Positions 9,656 to 19,690 of a DNA stretch of 64,000 nucleotides are shown piece after piece. A program made the translations under genes and the position numbers. Source of the DNA: Ciona savignyi (Eukaryota > Chordata > Ascidiacea > Phlebobranchia > Cionidae); the NCBI GenBank assembly GCA_000149265.1, contig CH000599.1, positions 29,519-93,518 on the forward strand, given 5' to 3'. Position 1 is the first letter of the stretch, and every line of letters begins with the position of its first letter. The notes beneath the pieces were generated by a model. It did not search any database and had not been told where the DNA came from. It saw only the letters and a program-made list of their open reading frames with translations.

Positions 9656-10595
9656 GTTCGGCGCCACATTAAAACTACATAGGATTGGTTGCGATATAAA
9701 TATTGAAGTAAGAAAAATGCAGTCTGAAGCGTTCAACTAAACAGGACTTTTGCTTAAAATATCTTCGACATATCGATTATAATTAAAGCTGCACAGTATT
9801 TTGAAGCTTAAATGGGAAAATGGTGTTGGTAGCGAATAATTAATCGAGTCTTGCAAATAATTTTGTTTAAATAGATAACATTGGGTTAGTAGGGAATAAT
9901 GTTCTTACAACATCTATATTGTTTATTCAGTCACTAAATGTCATTACTTCCTAAACGAAACAAAGGTTGGGAAAAAGATATTTATAACAAAGCTTTAATA
10001 GAGATATATTTTTCTATTGTCAATCTAAAAAATGAACAATAAAATTTGTTGAAAAGTATCAACATTAGTTAAAAGTAAACTTAATTGACGCTCAGTGCCG
10101 ATCAACGCGGTCGGTTTGTAAGCGACCTGGTGTTTGTTAACCCGGGTTTGGTGACTCATTATAAGTCGTCCTCGTAACATGTTACGAATGTGGGAAGTTC
10201 CAACTCAGTACCATTCAAATATGATAATCTTCATTGGAACCTGGTTGTTCCGCATCCGAGGTTCCTTTGTCGAACGCATCATTACGAGTTCGATATTTAG
10301 CCTGGTAGCATGTCTGTATACACTTTCAGTTAATATTTTGGTTCAGAATTCCAAGCCAGGTATAGTGGAGAAATATTTATATTTTCAATCTGAGTATTTC
10401 GTGCTCGAGGTGTCCTCGTCGACGATTCTACCGCGTTTATCGCGCTGATTGTCAAATAACAATGTGAGTTGTGACGTCAGACTCACATATCTATAATGAA
10501 TTCGAAACTACCACGTCATAAATCCGATTATTCGCGAACAATGGCGTAAAGCACACGCGATAGCTACTTCAATCGCGAATTATATCGATGCTAGT

Positions 10596-10611
10596 ATTAT
10601 GACGTCATAAT
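10596..10611. promoter_or_regulatory. 16-bp CRE palindrome ATTATGACGTCATAAT (unit 1)
   Basis: A perfect inverted repeat centred on the full CRE TGACGTCA. It is identical in all five full units (10596, 21947, 33208, 44672 and 55979). A second TGACGTCA or close relative lies about 130 bp to the left in each unit. CREB/ATF-type proteins bind such sites. Confidence 0.55.
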
Positions 10612-10653
10612 GATAATAACATTGTTCCATTGTCTATATTTGATTTCTCGAAT

Positions 10654-10788
10654 ATGGATCTCGAATTGCAATCTATCAAAATGAAACCATTATCACGTCA
10701 TATTGTAAAGTGCATTATTGTTAATCCCGAGTTTGCAGGGAATTCCCCCGATGACGTATCGGCCGCTTTGAAGGGTTCATCGAATTAA
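10654..10788 (+). other. Candidate micro-ORF MDLELQSIKMK (unit 1, 44 aa)
   Basis: The ATG follows an open stretch, and the peptide runs MDLELQSIKMKPLSRH, then IVKCIIVNPEF, then SPDDVSAALK. Relative to the other units this copy has a 3-bp in-frame insertion (an extra Ile), and unit 3 has another 3-bp in-frame insertion (an extra Asp). Two frame-preserving indels hint at coding constraint. Against this, unit 2 has a TAG within the frame and unit 4 has lost the ATG (ATA). I recognise no protein family. It could be part of a spliced exon. Confidence 0.25.
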
Positions 10789-11179
10789 GGTCACGTGACG
10801 CAAGCCAACAATCATCGCATTCGAGAATTGACAACAATTAAGGTGACGTCACTAGTTGAAATATTCATCCGCCAAATTACAAGATGAAAAATTGGGAAAA
10901 AAATCTATGCTTATAAAACAACAACCTTGTCACAATATAATAAATATGTGAAATCACAAATAATAACCCGACCCATTTTAACTTTATAATATATGTACGT
11001 ACAATAAACCGAAGTATAATTGAATCTATTATTTGTATGGATTTCGCCTTGTAACTGTATTTGTACTTATTTCAACAAAGAATTGACAACAATTACGGCT
11101 GTGTCATTTATTATCATTTAATAAATTAACGATGGGGATACAAATATCGAATTCTATACAGAACGGTCTTGGTGATAAA

Positions 11180-11330
11180 CCCATCATGGGTTCGAAACTT
11201 GGCTCCGTAAATACAGAGTTATGCAACAGTTTCTATTACAAACCTATAATGGACTCGTTACCAAATTAGCTTCGTATATAACTTGGTGTATGTATCGGTG
11301 GCGTTAACCATTCGGTCACGTGACCTAGGC
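11180..11330 (-). mobile_element. tRNA-like SINE piece at the unit 1/2 junction
   Basis: Read on the minus strand, ggtcacgtgaccgaatggttaa (A-box-like, about 11304-11325) precedes stretches with tgggttcgaaact-type B boxes in both orientations (near 11190). Equivalent pieces close units 2-5 (about 22545-22690, 33830-33985, 45115-45270 and 56240-56390). A homologous repeat at every junction could promote unequal crossing-over. Confidence 0.45.
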
Positions 11331-13344
11331 AATCGCGTTTCACAGGATTCTTGAACGCAGCTTGAAACAACTCTATTTACGCAAGTTGTAAAACTCACAA
11401 GTACCAATGCTTTATTTGTTTACAGCCCTATATTTACAACTTGCAAAGGTTCAATCGAGGTGAGAATAAATTAACTGTCGTGTTTATAATTGAATCGATT
11501 TGTAAACGATTAATTCCGATTCTAAATGTGCAATAAAACAACACATTACAACACAGTAACTTATTTTAATTGATATAGTTTTGTTACCTTTTAAGAGGTA
11601 ACACCATTAATTAATAAATAATCTTTTAGTAAGTTCACAATCAAATAAAAACAACTGTAAGTGGTTTAAAATGATCAAACATTATTAAATTAAAAATCGG
11701 ATGTAAATAACACATAATTTCACAAAAAAAATTATTTCTAAGTTAAGTTTCAAATAAGTTTTTAAATAAATATAACACAAATGTAAGAAGTTCAAACCGA
11801 GCAAACGTTCAAAAAACTAATAAAAAATAACACACAATTTCACATAAAAGAACTTGTGTTTAATCCTGTAATTTAGTTGCAGCAAAATCAACTAATCCGA
11901 CGAATCGAATTAACAACAACCAATTTTACTAATTATGTGTGAAAAGTATTGAAAATCCGTGAAATTGCATGTAAAACAAATCACGGAAGTAAAATTTAGC
12001 GGAAAATCGCAGATTTATTCGACGTAAACGATAAAATAAACAGCGATTTAATGAATTGTTTTAAAAGACAAAAGAAATTTTCGGTTAAAATCAAAATTCT
12101 GAATTGTTTCCTTTAATTTCCTGTTTCACCATCACAAGTTTATTATATTCATATTGTTTTGGCTCCAAGGGAAGAGTTTCGAACTATCAGCCGGAAGGTT
12201 GTGATTTCGAAACAAGCCGGCAACTATTGTCTTTAAGGTAAACAAAAGTCTTAACTTGCATAGCCTGAACCCAGCGGATTAATGGATTCTCGCGGAAAAA
12301 CGGTGGGCGCGAGGTTATCTGACGATTAACCACATCATACAACTCTTAAGTTTGTTTATTTCGGGGTTAGTTTCGATTATACCTGCTGTATAAGAGTAGC
12401 ATTTAATAGAATACAATCTGGTTCAAATTTCCAAGATATTATTTGATAATATCTTCTCCACGGTAAATGCATTAGAAGTGTTTGAACTTCAAAATAAACC
12501 AAAGATATCAAGTTAATGGGGTTTGAAATTGATACATTGTTTCAACCATAAACACCATTCTCTTCAATTGTTACGTTTGACTGGTAATGGAAGACACGTT
12601 TCTTACGTCACAAAGTCATTGTCATGGAATTTTGTTTTCCCGCCAAATATTAAACCAACAGACGCGAGTACTTTCGTTGGGGAAATAAATCGAAGTTTAA
12701 ATCATCAACTTTGACATATATTAGCCTGTTATAGTTGGCATGCAAAGTCTATTTAAACGTTGCTAAATTTATTTTTAATTGTCGTCCATTTTACCAGTTA
12801 CCAGCATATTTATTCCCAGCATATCTGGCTGGTAAGTTTAAATTATTGGCGACAACTGAAACTTGTTACAACTTAAAGAAATCCATCATAAAATGAAACA
12901 TTCAAGATATTTTGTTTAAATTGAAACAAAGACATGGTTTGTACACAAGACACCGACATTCCTACACACCCAGTTATATCATCAACGCAAGTATTTCCTT
13001 CCCGGGTTCGAATCCATGGATATAGATTCGTATTTTGGATATCTACTCTTCGCATACTTTATACAATCTTGGGTTGGGTGTTTATTTCCTTCCAAATGTC
13101 GATTCAACCGGTTTCACCCTGGTTCTATGTGTTGTGCACACGACATGTGTCAACTGCTTTGGATGAGGTTGCCACGGATGACGTGGTTGACACGGATGAC
13201 GTATATCTCGATGACGTACACCTGCTGGAAGTTCAAGTTGTTGATTTAATGGGCGAAGTGTGTGGAAGACAATTGTCATTGTTTCGTATCAATTTGGTAT
13301 TATCCACAAGTCAGCTTACGCGCCTGTCCGTCAACCTGTCAATC

Positions 13345-13919
13345 GAAAGGTTAATGTTTTGAAACTAGCCAGTAGCTATTCGGTTGTGTCCTTGGGTAAG
13401 GCCGTCGGATTACTGGGTTCTTCTAAATTGAACAAACCTATATATCATATACACAGCAGACTGCAATAGATCTGGTAACCCGAGGTGATCTGATGATTAA
13501 ATCGGACGATTGCGCGCATGTTAACGCAAGGTGTGTAGTGTATTTAAAATAAGCCTAAAAAGGAAAATAAGGTGCAAGCCATCAAGTTATAAATATAAGC
13601 GTATTTCACCAAAAATACCATCTTTAATTGCCAAGAAAAAGACAAACTATATGGTTATTGAAATATATTTAAAACATATTTCTAGCTCGTTTTTTTAATT
13701 TATAAAGTTAATTTTCCGTAGTTTTATATTAATAAAAAAAAGATATAAGGTCAATGCCATACTTTTTATATTAAAATGTTTCGGAAGTTTGCTTCAATTA
13801 ATTGATTATATAATTATTACATAAAACTCCACTATGAAAAGTTTAATATTGACTTTATATTTTTGCTTAAACAACCACAGCTATCATGTTTATCTCCATG
13901 AAAACGTCCGCCATCTTGC
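13345..13919. mobile_element. Unit-2-specific insertion (575 bp)
   Basis: In the other units gtcaatcaaatcatcggttgcc is continuous. Here it is interrupted after gtcaatc and resumes with aaatcatcggttgcc at 13920. The left part contains cggttgtgtccttgggtaagg and ggtaacccgaggtgatctga, which match the SINE body seen elsewhere in the array. The right part is AT-rich and unrecognised. I read it as a SINE-containing insertion. No clear target-site duplication is visible. Confidence 0.6.
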
Positions 13920-14483
13920 AAATCATCGGTTGCCTCGCATTGAAGTCCAAATAATTGTTTTGACAAATCACCCACAGGTGTTCGCTGATGTATAAGTGCT
14001 CAGTGTTTTAGTGGTTTACAACTGGAGTCCAATCAATCTTATATTCGCGGTGTAAAGTGTGAAACGAGGTGATATGTCTTGACAGACGACGCCAGGTGTA
14101 GTAGTAGGGGATATGGCGACGACGACGCAACACGTGATTTAAACTCTTTGAAATGTGCGCCGGTAGCAAAACATGCGTCGGAAATCAAATAAAGCGATTA
14201 CCTTGCGACGCGCGACTTCATTGTTACGTACACAATGACGAAAGTGATAAAATAGAAGCGCAACGAATCGGTATATTGCGCACAGCAGTACTGCGCAGCC
14301 ACATTCGAAGGTACACAGACGAACCAATACACGCTTGTAGTTTTGTTAATAGTGTCACACACACACAAGACACTTTTACTTTGGCCAAATATACAAGTTG
14401 CTTATATATTACAACAAGTAACTAGAATATTAATTCGTAATATTTAGTCATACTATTTATTTATTAAAAAGGGTTACTTTTAT

Positions 14484-14830
14484 GGATAAAAACCGCGCTT
14501 AAAGTAAGCTGTCACCATGTACATTGGTTCAGTAAGGCTATATGACAAGTGTTATGCTAAGTCTCCATATAAAAACGAAAATACAACGCTCCTGCAGGCG
14601 CTTCTGTTATTAATTCACCTCTAAACTGGCACATGATTGTACACAACGCATATAGGCACGAAATCTCAACAACGTCAATGACGTAATACGGGAAATCCCC
14701 TAACATAAAATGAAATGCATATTTGCTCATAACTTTTTAACAAAAAAATATTGGAAGAAACTGATTTGATTTTTGAAATCAGCGTATTTTTTTCCATTTA
14801 TTAAGATATTCTTAAAATTGACTTCAGTTC
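14484..14830. mobile_element. Unit-2-specific segment replacing the SINE/short-repeat region
   Basis: Between the conserved gggttacttt and the FoxB-proximal SINE fragment, unit 2 has about 350 bp with no counterpart in other units in this window, and it lacks both short tandem repeats. It has no ORF of note. It could be a non-autonomous DNA element or ordinary sequence exposed by a deletion; no terminal inverted repeat was found by eye. Confidence 0.35.
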
Positions 14831-15120
14831 CCCTTTAATAATTCATTTATTTTTATCGGTCGAAGTTTCGAACTCTTGTTGGATTCGTCCCAAAGACCGT
14901 TATTAAACGGAATTGTTTGGTATTTGTATCGGTGGCGTTAACCACTCGGCCACACGATTGTGCATTCATATATAGATGGAAGATTGAAGGCGATAAATCG
15001 GTCACATACCCTCGTGCCCGCTGTCGGGTTACACGTGTTGATATTGCGGAGACGTTTTAGTTCCAATTAAATTTAATCAGCCGCTGCAACATAATTTGAA
15101 ATGTCTACGGTGAAAATCAA

Positions 15121-15664
15121 TTATTTTATTTCGTTCACAAATTCTTTATTCTTCCAACCAAAATGAACACCGGACTCAATAGCGCAACCTGACGGCGGAG
15201 AAAATGTGTCAAAAATACAATTGTCAACAATGTTGGGATATATGGAGTGCGACATCGTGTGAAGGGAAAACTGGGGAGGGGGTTGGGTGGATGGTGGGGG
15301 GTTGGTGGGTTTGGGGGGTGGAAAGGTCCGCGGGAATCCCCATGGGTGAATCAGGGGACGATTTTGGGGGAATCACCTTCGGGAAGGCGTCGAGCATTCG
15401 TGGGGTGGATGCGCGGTCGAAGTCGTTTCGCGATCGCTTTGCGTTCGGGGGGTCAACTGGGTTCAAACTTCGTTTCTTACTTCGCTGGGTGGATGTCGGG
15501 GAGTCGGATTCTTCTCGAAGCTTCGATTCCTTCGGGGAAAATCTCCCGCTGATGATATTCTCGATCGAGAAGTTGATTTTCGATTTCGGCGAATTTTCCG
15601 GGGGTGAAGTGTGATTTGTCTTCGTCGCTAGATGGCGACACGGAGGAGGATCTCTCGATTTCCT
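15121..15664 (-). pseudogene. FoxB copy 2, untranslated remainder of the 3' coding region
   Basis: Downstream of the premature stop the sequence still matches the C-terminal 40% of FoxB, including the region for the eh1-like motif and the NAKRSR basic stretch. A 1-bp insertion (gatttgtcttcg in place of gattttcttcg) would restore the original frame after the 2-bp insertion. A further net +4 bp in the G-rich run near 15310-15340 shifts the tail again, ending at about 15224. The ancestral stop position corresponds to 15121-15123. Confidence 0.75.
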
Positions 15665-16459
15665 TCAGGAGTCGGTTGGGTGGGGTTGGTGTGGGGTAAA
15701 CGGGGGAATCCCGGGAACCGAGGTAAACATCGAATATTTGACGTCACTTCCAGGGTTTATGACGTTACCAGCCGCCATTTTGTTCATCGCGTTGCGGAAA
15801 CCAGTCATTGCAGACCGGAAGTACGCGACCGCGGCCGCCGTCGTTTCCGGGTTCTGGAAAACCGGGAAGTTTGGAAGGAAGTGGGGGTTGACTGGGTGAC
15901 CCACCACCCCTGGTTTCATTGGGGGGTATCTCGCAGTGGGGAAAGTCCCGAAACAGGGTTGGTGTGAGAGAAACTGCTGGTGAGCTTGGTAGATTCGGTT
16001 TCTCTCAATTTGTGTTTCGCCGATGATGTTAAGTCCGATCTCCTTCCCATAATTATGACTCATATGTTGGTAGTGTGACATCATAGAAGGGTTGACGCCA
16101 TTTTGGATCCCAGATTGAGGAAAGTCGGTCTTGAATCTCTTGCGTCGTCGGAGGAAACTCCCGTTCTCGAACATTTCCCCGCAGGTCGGATGAAGCTCCC
16201 ACAGACTCCCCTTGCCCGGCTGGTCGCCTCTTCGCGGGATCTTCACGAAACAATCGTTGAATGAGAGGTTGTGACGTAATGAGTTCTGCCATCGCTGCGT
16301 GTTAGCGCGGTAGAATGGGAACCTGTCCATGATGTAGCGGTATATCTCCGAGAGACTCATCATTTTGTTCGGGGAGGATTGGATTGCCATGGCTGTGAGA
16401 GCGATGTAGGAATATGGAGGTTTCTGCTCTCCGTATGAGTCTCTTCCTGGCCGCGGCAT
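15665..16459 (-). CDS. FOXB: FoxB-type forkhead factor, copy 2, truncated at 264 aa
   Basis: The N-terminus and forkhead domain (residues 13-110) are intact, but residue 88 in the SLWGLH segment is Glu instead of Gly, a change seen only in this copy. After HPTDS (261-264) a 2-bp insertion (gactcctgaagg against gactcgaagg) creates an immediate TGA at 15665. The product would bind DNA but lack the eh1-like FSIENII motif and the second basic cluster. It is either a real short isoform gene, a pseudogene in decay, or an assembly error. Confidence 0.8.
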   Translation of the reverse strand: MPRPGRDSYGEQKPPYSYIALTAMAIQSSPNKMMSLSEIYRYIMDRFPFYRANTQRWQNSLRHNLSFNDCFVKIPRRGDQPGKGSLWELHPTCGEMFENGSFLRRRKRFKTDFPQSGIQNGVNPSMMSHYQHMSHNYGKEIGLNIIGETQIERNRIYQAHQQFLSHQPCFGTFPTARYPPMKPGVVGHPVNPHFLPNFPVFQNPETTAAAVAYFRSAMTGFRNAMNKMAAGNVINPGSDVKYSMFTSVPGIPPFTPHQPHPTDS

Positions 16460-17206
16460 CTTCGGGAACGATTCTTACAAGTTTTCACAACAAAAATTAA
16501 GTCAATTTCTGTAAAGGCAAAATAACAAAATTAGTTTGTTGATGTGTTTTTTATTCTTTACAACGGACGATAAGTATAAGTAGGCTGGTAACGAAAAATA
16601 CAAAAGGAAATCTAAACTAAGATATATTTTTTTAGTTTTAGGTAAATACATATATAGAGAGTTTTCAAAGTAAAATTAGTATATATCTGTTTAAAGATAA
16701 ATTACTAAACTGACTGATTTATTCCTACAATTCTAAACCTGCATTACTGAGTTCCCGCCAAATACGTCATATCCGATTGAACTTCTGACTGAATTCACTT
16801 TCAAAATGGCGACCCATTGTTGAAACGGCCAAAGACAAAACTTCAACGTTTCCAACTTTCAACAATTAGCTTTCAATCCAGCAATTAATAGTTCGACTTT
16901 CCCACGCTTTGATCAACTATTTCCCCATTGGAGTCGATAACTCTCTAAGTATAATCCGTCTTGAGTGATTACTTAACTATATTTGCTCAAAATGTTTCTA
17001 AATATACAACTTGATAGCATGGACTTTTCCTAACAAAATGAACTCCGACGAAAAGTTATCGCTTAACCATATTCTTCTACTGTTTCTAAAGATTTATTTG
17101 AATTTATACGGGTTTCGCTGACCGAAAAGCAAATTGTACTTTCCGTTTCGAATCCGCTTTCTATTCGAGCAACCGAGCAAGTGATATTCAGCACGTGCGA
17201 ACAACG

Positions 17207-17214
17207 CTTATATA
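17207..17214 (-). promoter_or_regulatory. Candidate FoxB TATA box, copy 2
   Basis: TATATAAG lies on the minus strand, 748 bp from the ATG, with the same flanking E-box and TGACGTAG site as in the other copies. Confidence 0.45.
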
Positions 17215-19630
17215 CTCGCGCCTTTTTCTTTTTTCCTCACTCCGATGATGACGTAGGGAGGCCAAAGCAAAGGTTTGCGTCAGCCCAGCTGGTAGAAATC
17301 AACGAAGCATCGATTTTTGCGCGAAAACAACAAGTTTCTATTATTTAATGACGTATATATGACGTTGTTTGATAAATAAGCATGTTGCAAATAACGTGTT
17401 TTGTTTGATTGTTGCGTCACAACCAAAGATTTGAGGTTTAGCGACCACGTCTAAATACACCGAAACTTAATAATTGATGGGATTTAAGATGAGTTTTAAC
17501 GACTGTCGTTTTGCCGATTTTTCCCGCTTTCTAATTTTTCATCGAAGGTCCTGCTTCGTGTTTTCATCGTGGAAACAAAAAAATGGAAAAAACATCGAAA
17601 ATTCTCTTTCTTTTCCGATTTAGTGCATCTTTACTTGAGAATTTATATGTAAATTGAGTTAATTAAAAAATAGGTTTAAAACCGTGTTTGTCGCAGCTAG
17701 CAAAATGTTCTGTTTAATCAATTATTCGTACTTTACGATTTAGTTCGAATTAATTAAAAACTATACTCCATATCTATCTATAAAAATATAAACTTTCTAT
17801 TATTTAATCGCAAATTTTTTTTTATAAAAAAAAATCTTTTTTACTCGTGGAATGTAATTAGCTTATGAAAATAAATAATGAATAACTTTCTAGTTGGGTT
17901 TAAACTAAATAGTTTTTTGATTAATATTTTAATTTTTGTAATTTTCTTTATAAATCAAGCAAAAAAATGTTTGTTTAAAAAAAACTTTGTTTTCTAGGAA
18001 TATTTTACATTGCTGATCAATCAAGCATGACAAATCACGTGACCTTTGTACGTCATCGCTTGATTAATTGGACAAATAAAGTGAAATTTCAATTAAAACA
18101 GAATCAGTTTCGTCGAGAACAGCTGCGCTTTCCCTCTGTTGGATGTTTATGACGTCACAATACATTTACGCGCTTCAGGTTTGTTTGGTTATTACGTCAC
18201 AATTGACCTCGCGCGACGCAATTGTTAGCAGGTGTAGCAATTAAGAATAAATTTAGTTTAATTAAAGAATTAATGAGTTGGTATTTAACCAGGCACACGT
18301 GGTTGGGCATTATGGAGGGTTCGGTTTACTATGGGGATTCGATCAATGTTTGTTTATATGGAAATTTCGATATAAAGTTAAAATTAATAAAATCTTCTAA
18401 ATTATTAAACATTTTTTAACGTTGCAAATTTAAATTAAAAATTGCATATTTTTATTTCGTGATAATTTATGTACAAATAGTGTTAAATATTTGTTTATAT
18501 TAAAATTTCGACAAAACTTTATAAAAATCTTAATGGTCCAAAATTATACTTGGATTATTGCCAAATAAAATATCGGATTATTTAAACAAAATATTTGTTT
18601 AAGAGAAACATGTTTACTTTTAATTCTTTGCAGCAAAAGTATTAAAACTTCGCCCCAAAATTATCATTTTTTAAATCCACATTGAAACAAACCGTTGGGT
18701 TTTTACATTTTATTCCTAATTACAAGGGGGTGAACAATCTTATCAGTGAAATTGATTAATTTTCTTAAAGTCACGAAAAGTCAAGTGTGTAATGTGTTCT
18801 TTCCTAACCAGCTTCATATTTAACTCGAATGTCTCATTGAATTAAGTTGAAAGATCTCCCAGTAATTGGCAATTTCTCGCTTATTTGCCTCCATTGATTG
18901 CGCGTTGGGTCTTCGCGTCGCGTTTTCGATCGTCGCGGATGATCCACCATTGTGGGGGGTGTCCCTCAGATATTTATCCGCGCGAAGGAACTTCAATAAT
19001 TACACGGTTATGAGAAAATCCAATATTTCCGACCAAAACATATATTTCACAAACGCAACTTAATTGAACCACAAACACACAAGGTATGACGTGTCCACAC
19101 GGGATTCGACGTCACAATGGACATCCATGGGAACGTCACAATCCGGTTTTAATTAATTGAAAGAAAACCAGGCGACAAACAGACGAGACTAAACCCTGCG
19201 GAAGGCGGCAAACCAGCATTTGTATGGGGATGTGGGATAATGTAGATTTAGCCTTAATTTGCAAACTATCGCTTCATATACATGGGAATGGTTTAATGTG
19301 GCGGTTAATCGGGTTTCATCGACAGTTTAAGTTTTCAACAAAGTTTTAGTCTTTCCGGGATTAGAGGTATCTATTTTGGGGAAACACCGCAGAAATTTGT
19401 TCATATTGATCAAACAGTTCGTAAGATTTAATTAACATTAAAAATTGCCTTTGTAAGTGCGCCATGTAGCCTTTAAGCCACGTCACTCAAACGAATACAC
19501 CACCAAATATTTTAAAAATATCGATTTTATTAGTAATTATGTGGATACCTTACTTGGTAACCTGGACAAGAAGCAGCGAAAACAACTTTCATCATAATTC
19601 CGTGTTTCGAAAAATGGGGAGGGGGGTAAT

Positions 19631-19690
19631 TTGTGACGTAATGCTTGATATTTATGACGTAATACTTGATATATGTGACGCAACATACAG
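19631..19690. repeat. CRE-like repeat, unit 2 (3 copies)
   Basis: Cores are tgacgtaa, tgacgtaa and tgacgcaa, spaced about 20-22 bp. The count matches unit 4 but not units 1 and 5. Confidence 0.7.

Larger units (their letters stand above)
1..11341. repeat. Tandem array unit 1 (11,341 bp)
   Basis: The first bases (acaggattcttgaac) recur at 11342, 34001, 45286 and 56398, and in diverged form near 22711, which defines a period of about 11.3 kb. The order inside the unit is: a left flank with SINE-like and short tandem repeats (1-3609), FoxB on the minus strand (3610-4821), and a right flank with the promoter and conserved blocks (4822-11341). The unit boundary is arbitrary because the window opens inside the array. 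This unit has a private deletion of about 280 bp near 1550 and a 100-N assembly gap at 3886-3985. Confidence 0.93.
4822..11341. other. Unit 1 right flank: FoxB upstream region with conserved blocks
   Basis: This is FoxB's 5' side. A possible 5' UTR runs from 4822 to about 5690 and contains a splice-acceptor-like ttccgttacag ending at 4870. A TATA box lies at 5711-5718. Positions 6130-6500 and 6840-7290 are AT-rich with nothing recognisable. Blocks that stay similar between all units are 6500-6830 (E-box CACGTG, several TGACGTCA-like sites), 7300-7740, 8270-9125 (YY1-like motif), 9395-9655 and 10450-10780 (TGACGTCA palindrome). Positions 9660-10450 and 10800-11340 are less conserved and end in a tRNA-like SINE piece (11180-11330). 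Only short ORFs are present. Confidence 0.65.
11342..15120. other. Unit 2 left flank, no firm gene
   Basis: AT-rich DNA (11342-12150) is followed by a shortened SINE-like element (about 12158-12345). Next comes the E2F-motif block (TTTTCCCGCCAAA at 12635-12647). A segment of about 280 bp that unit 1 lacks (about 12960-13245) contains a perfect tRNA-type B box gggttcgaatcc at about 13005 and several TGACGT cores. The private insertion, the conserved 63-codon-ORF block (13920-14345), another private segment (14484-14830) and the FoxB-proximal SINE fragment (14864-14960) complete the flank. Confidence 0.65.
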
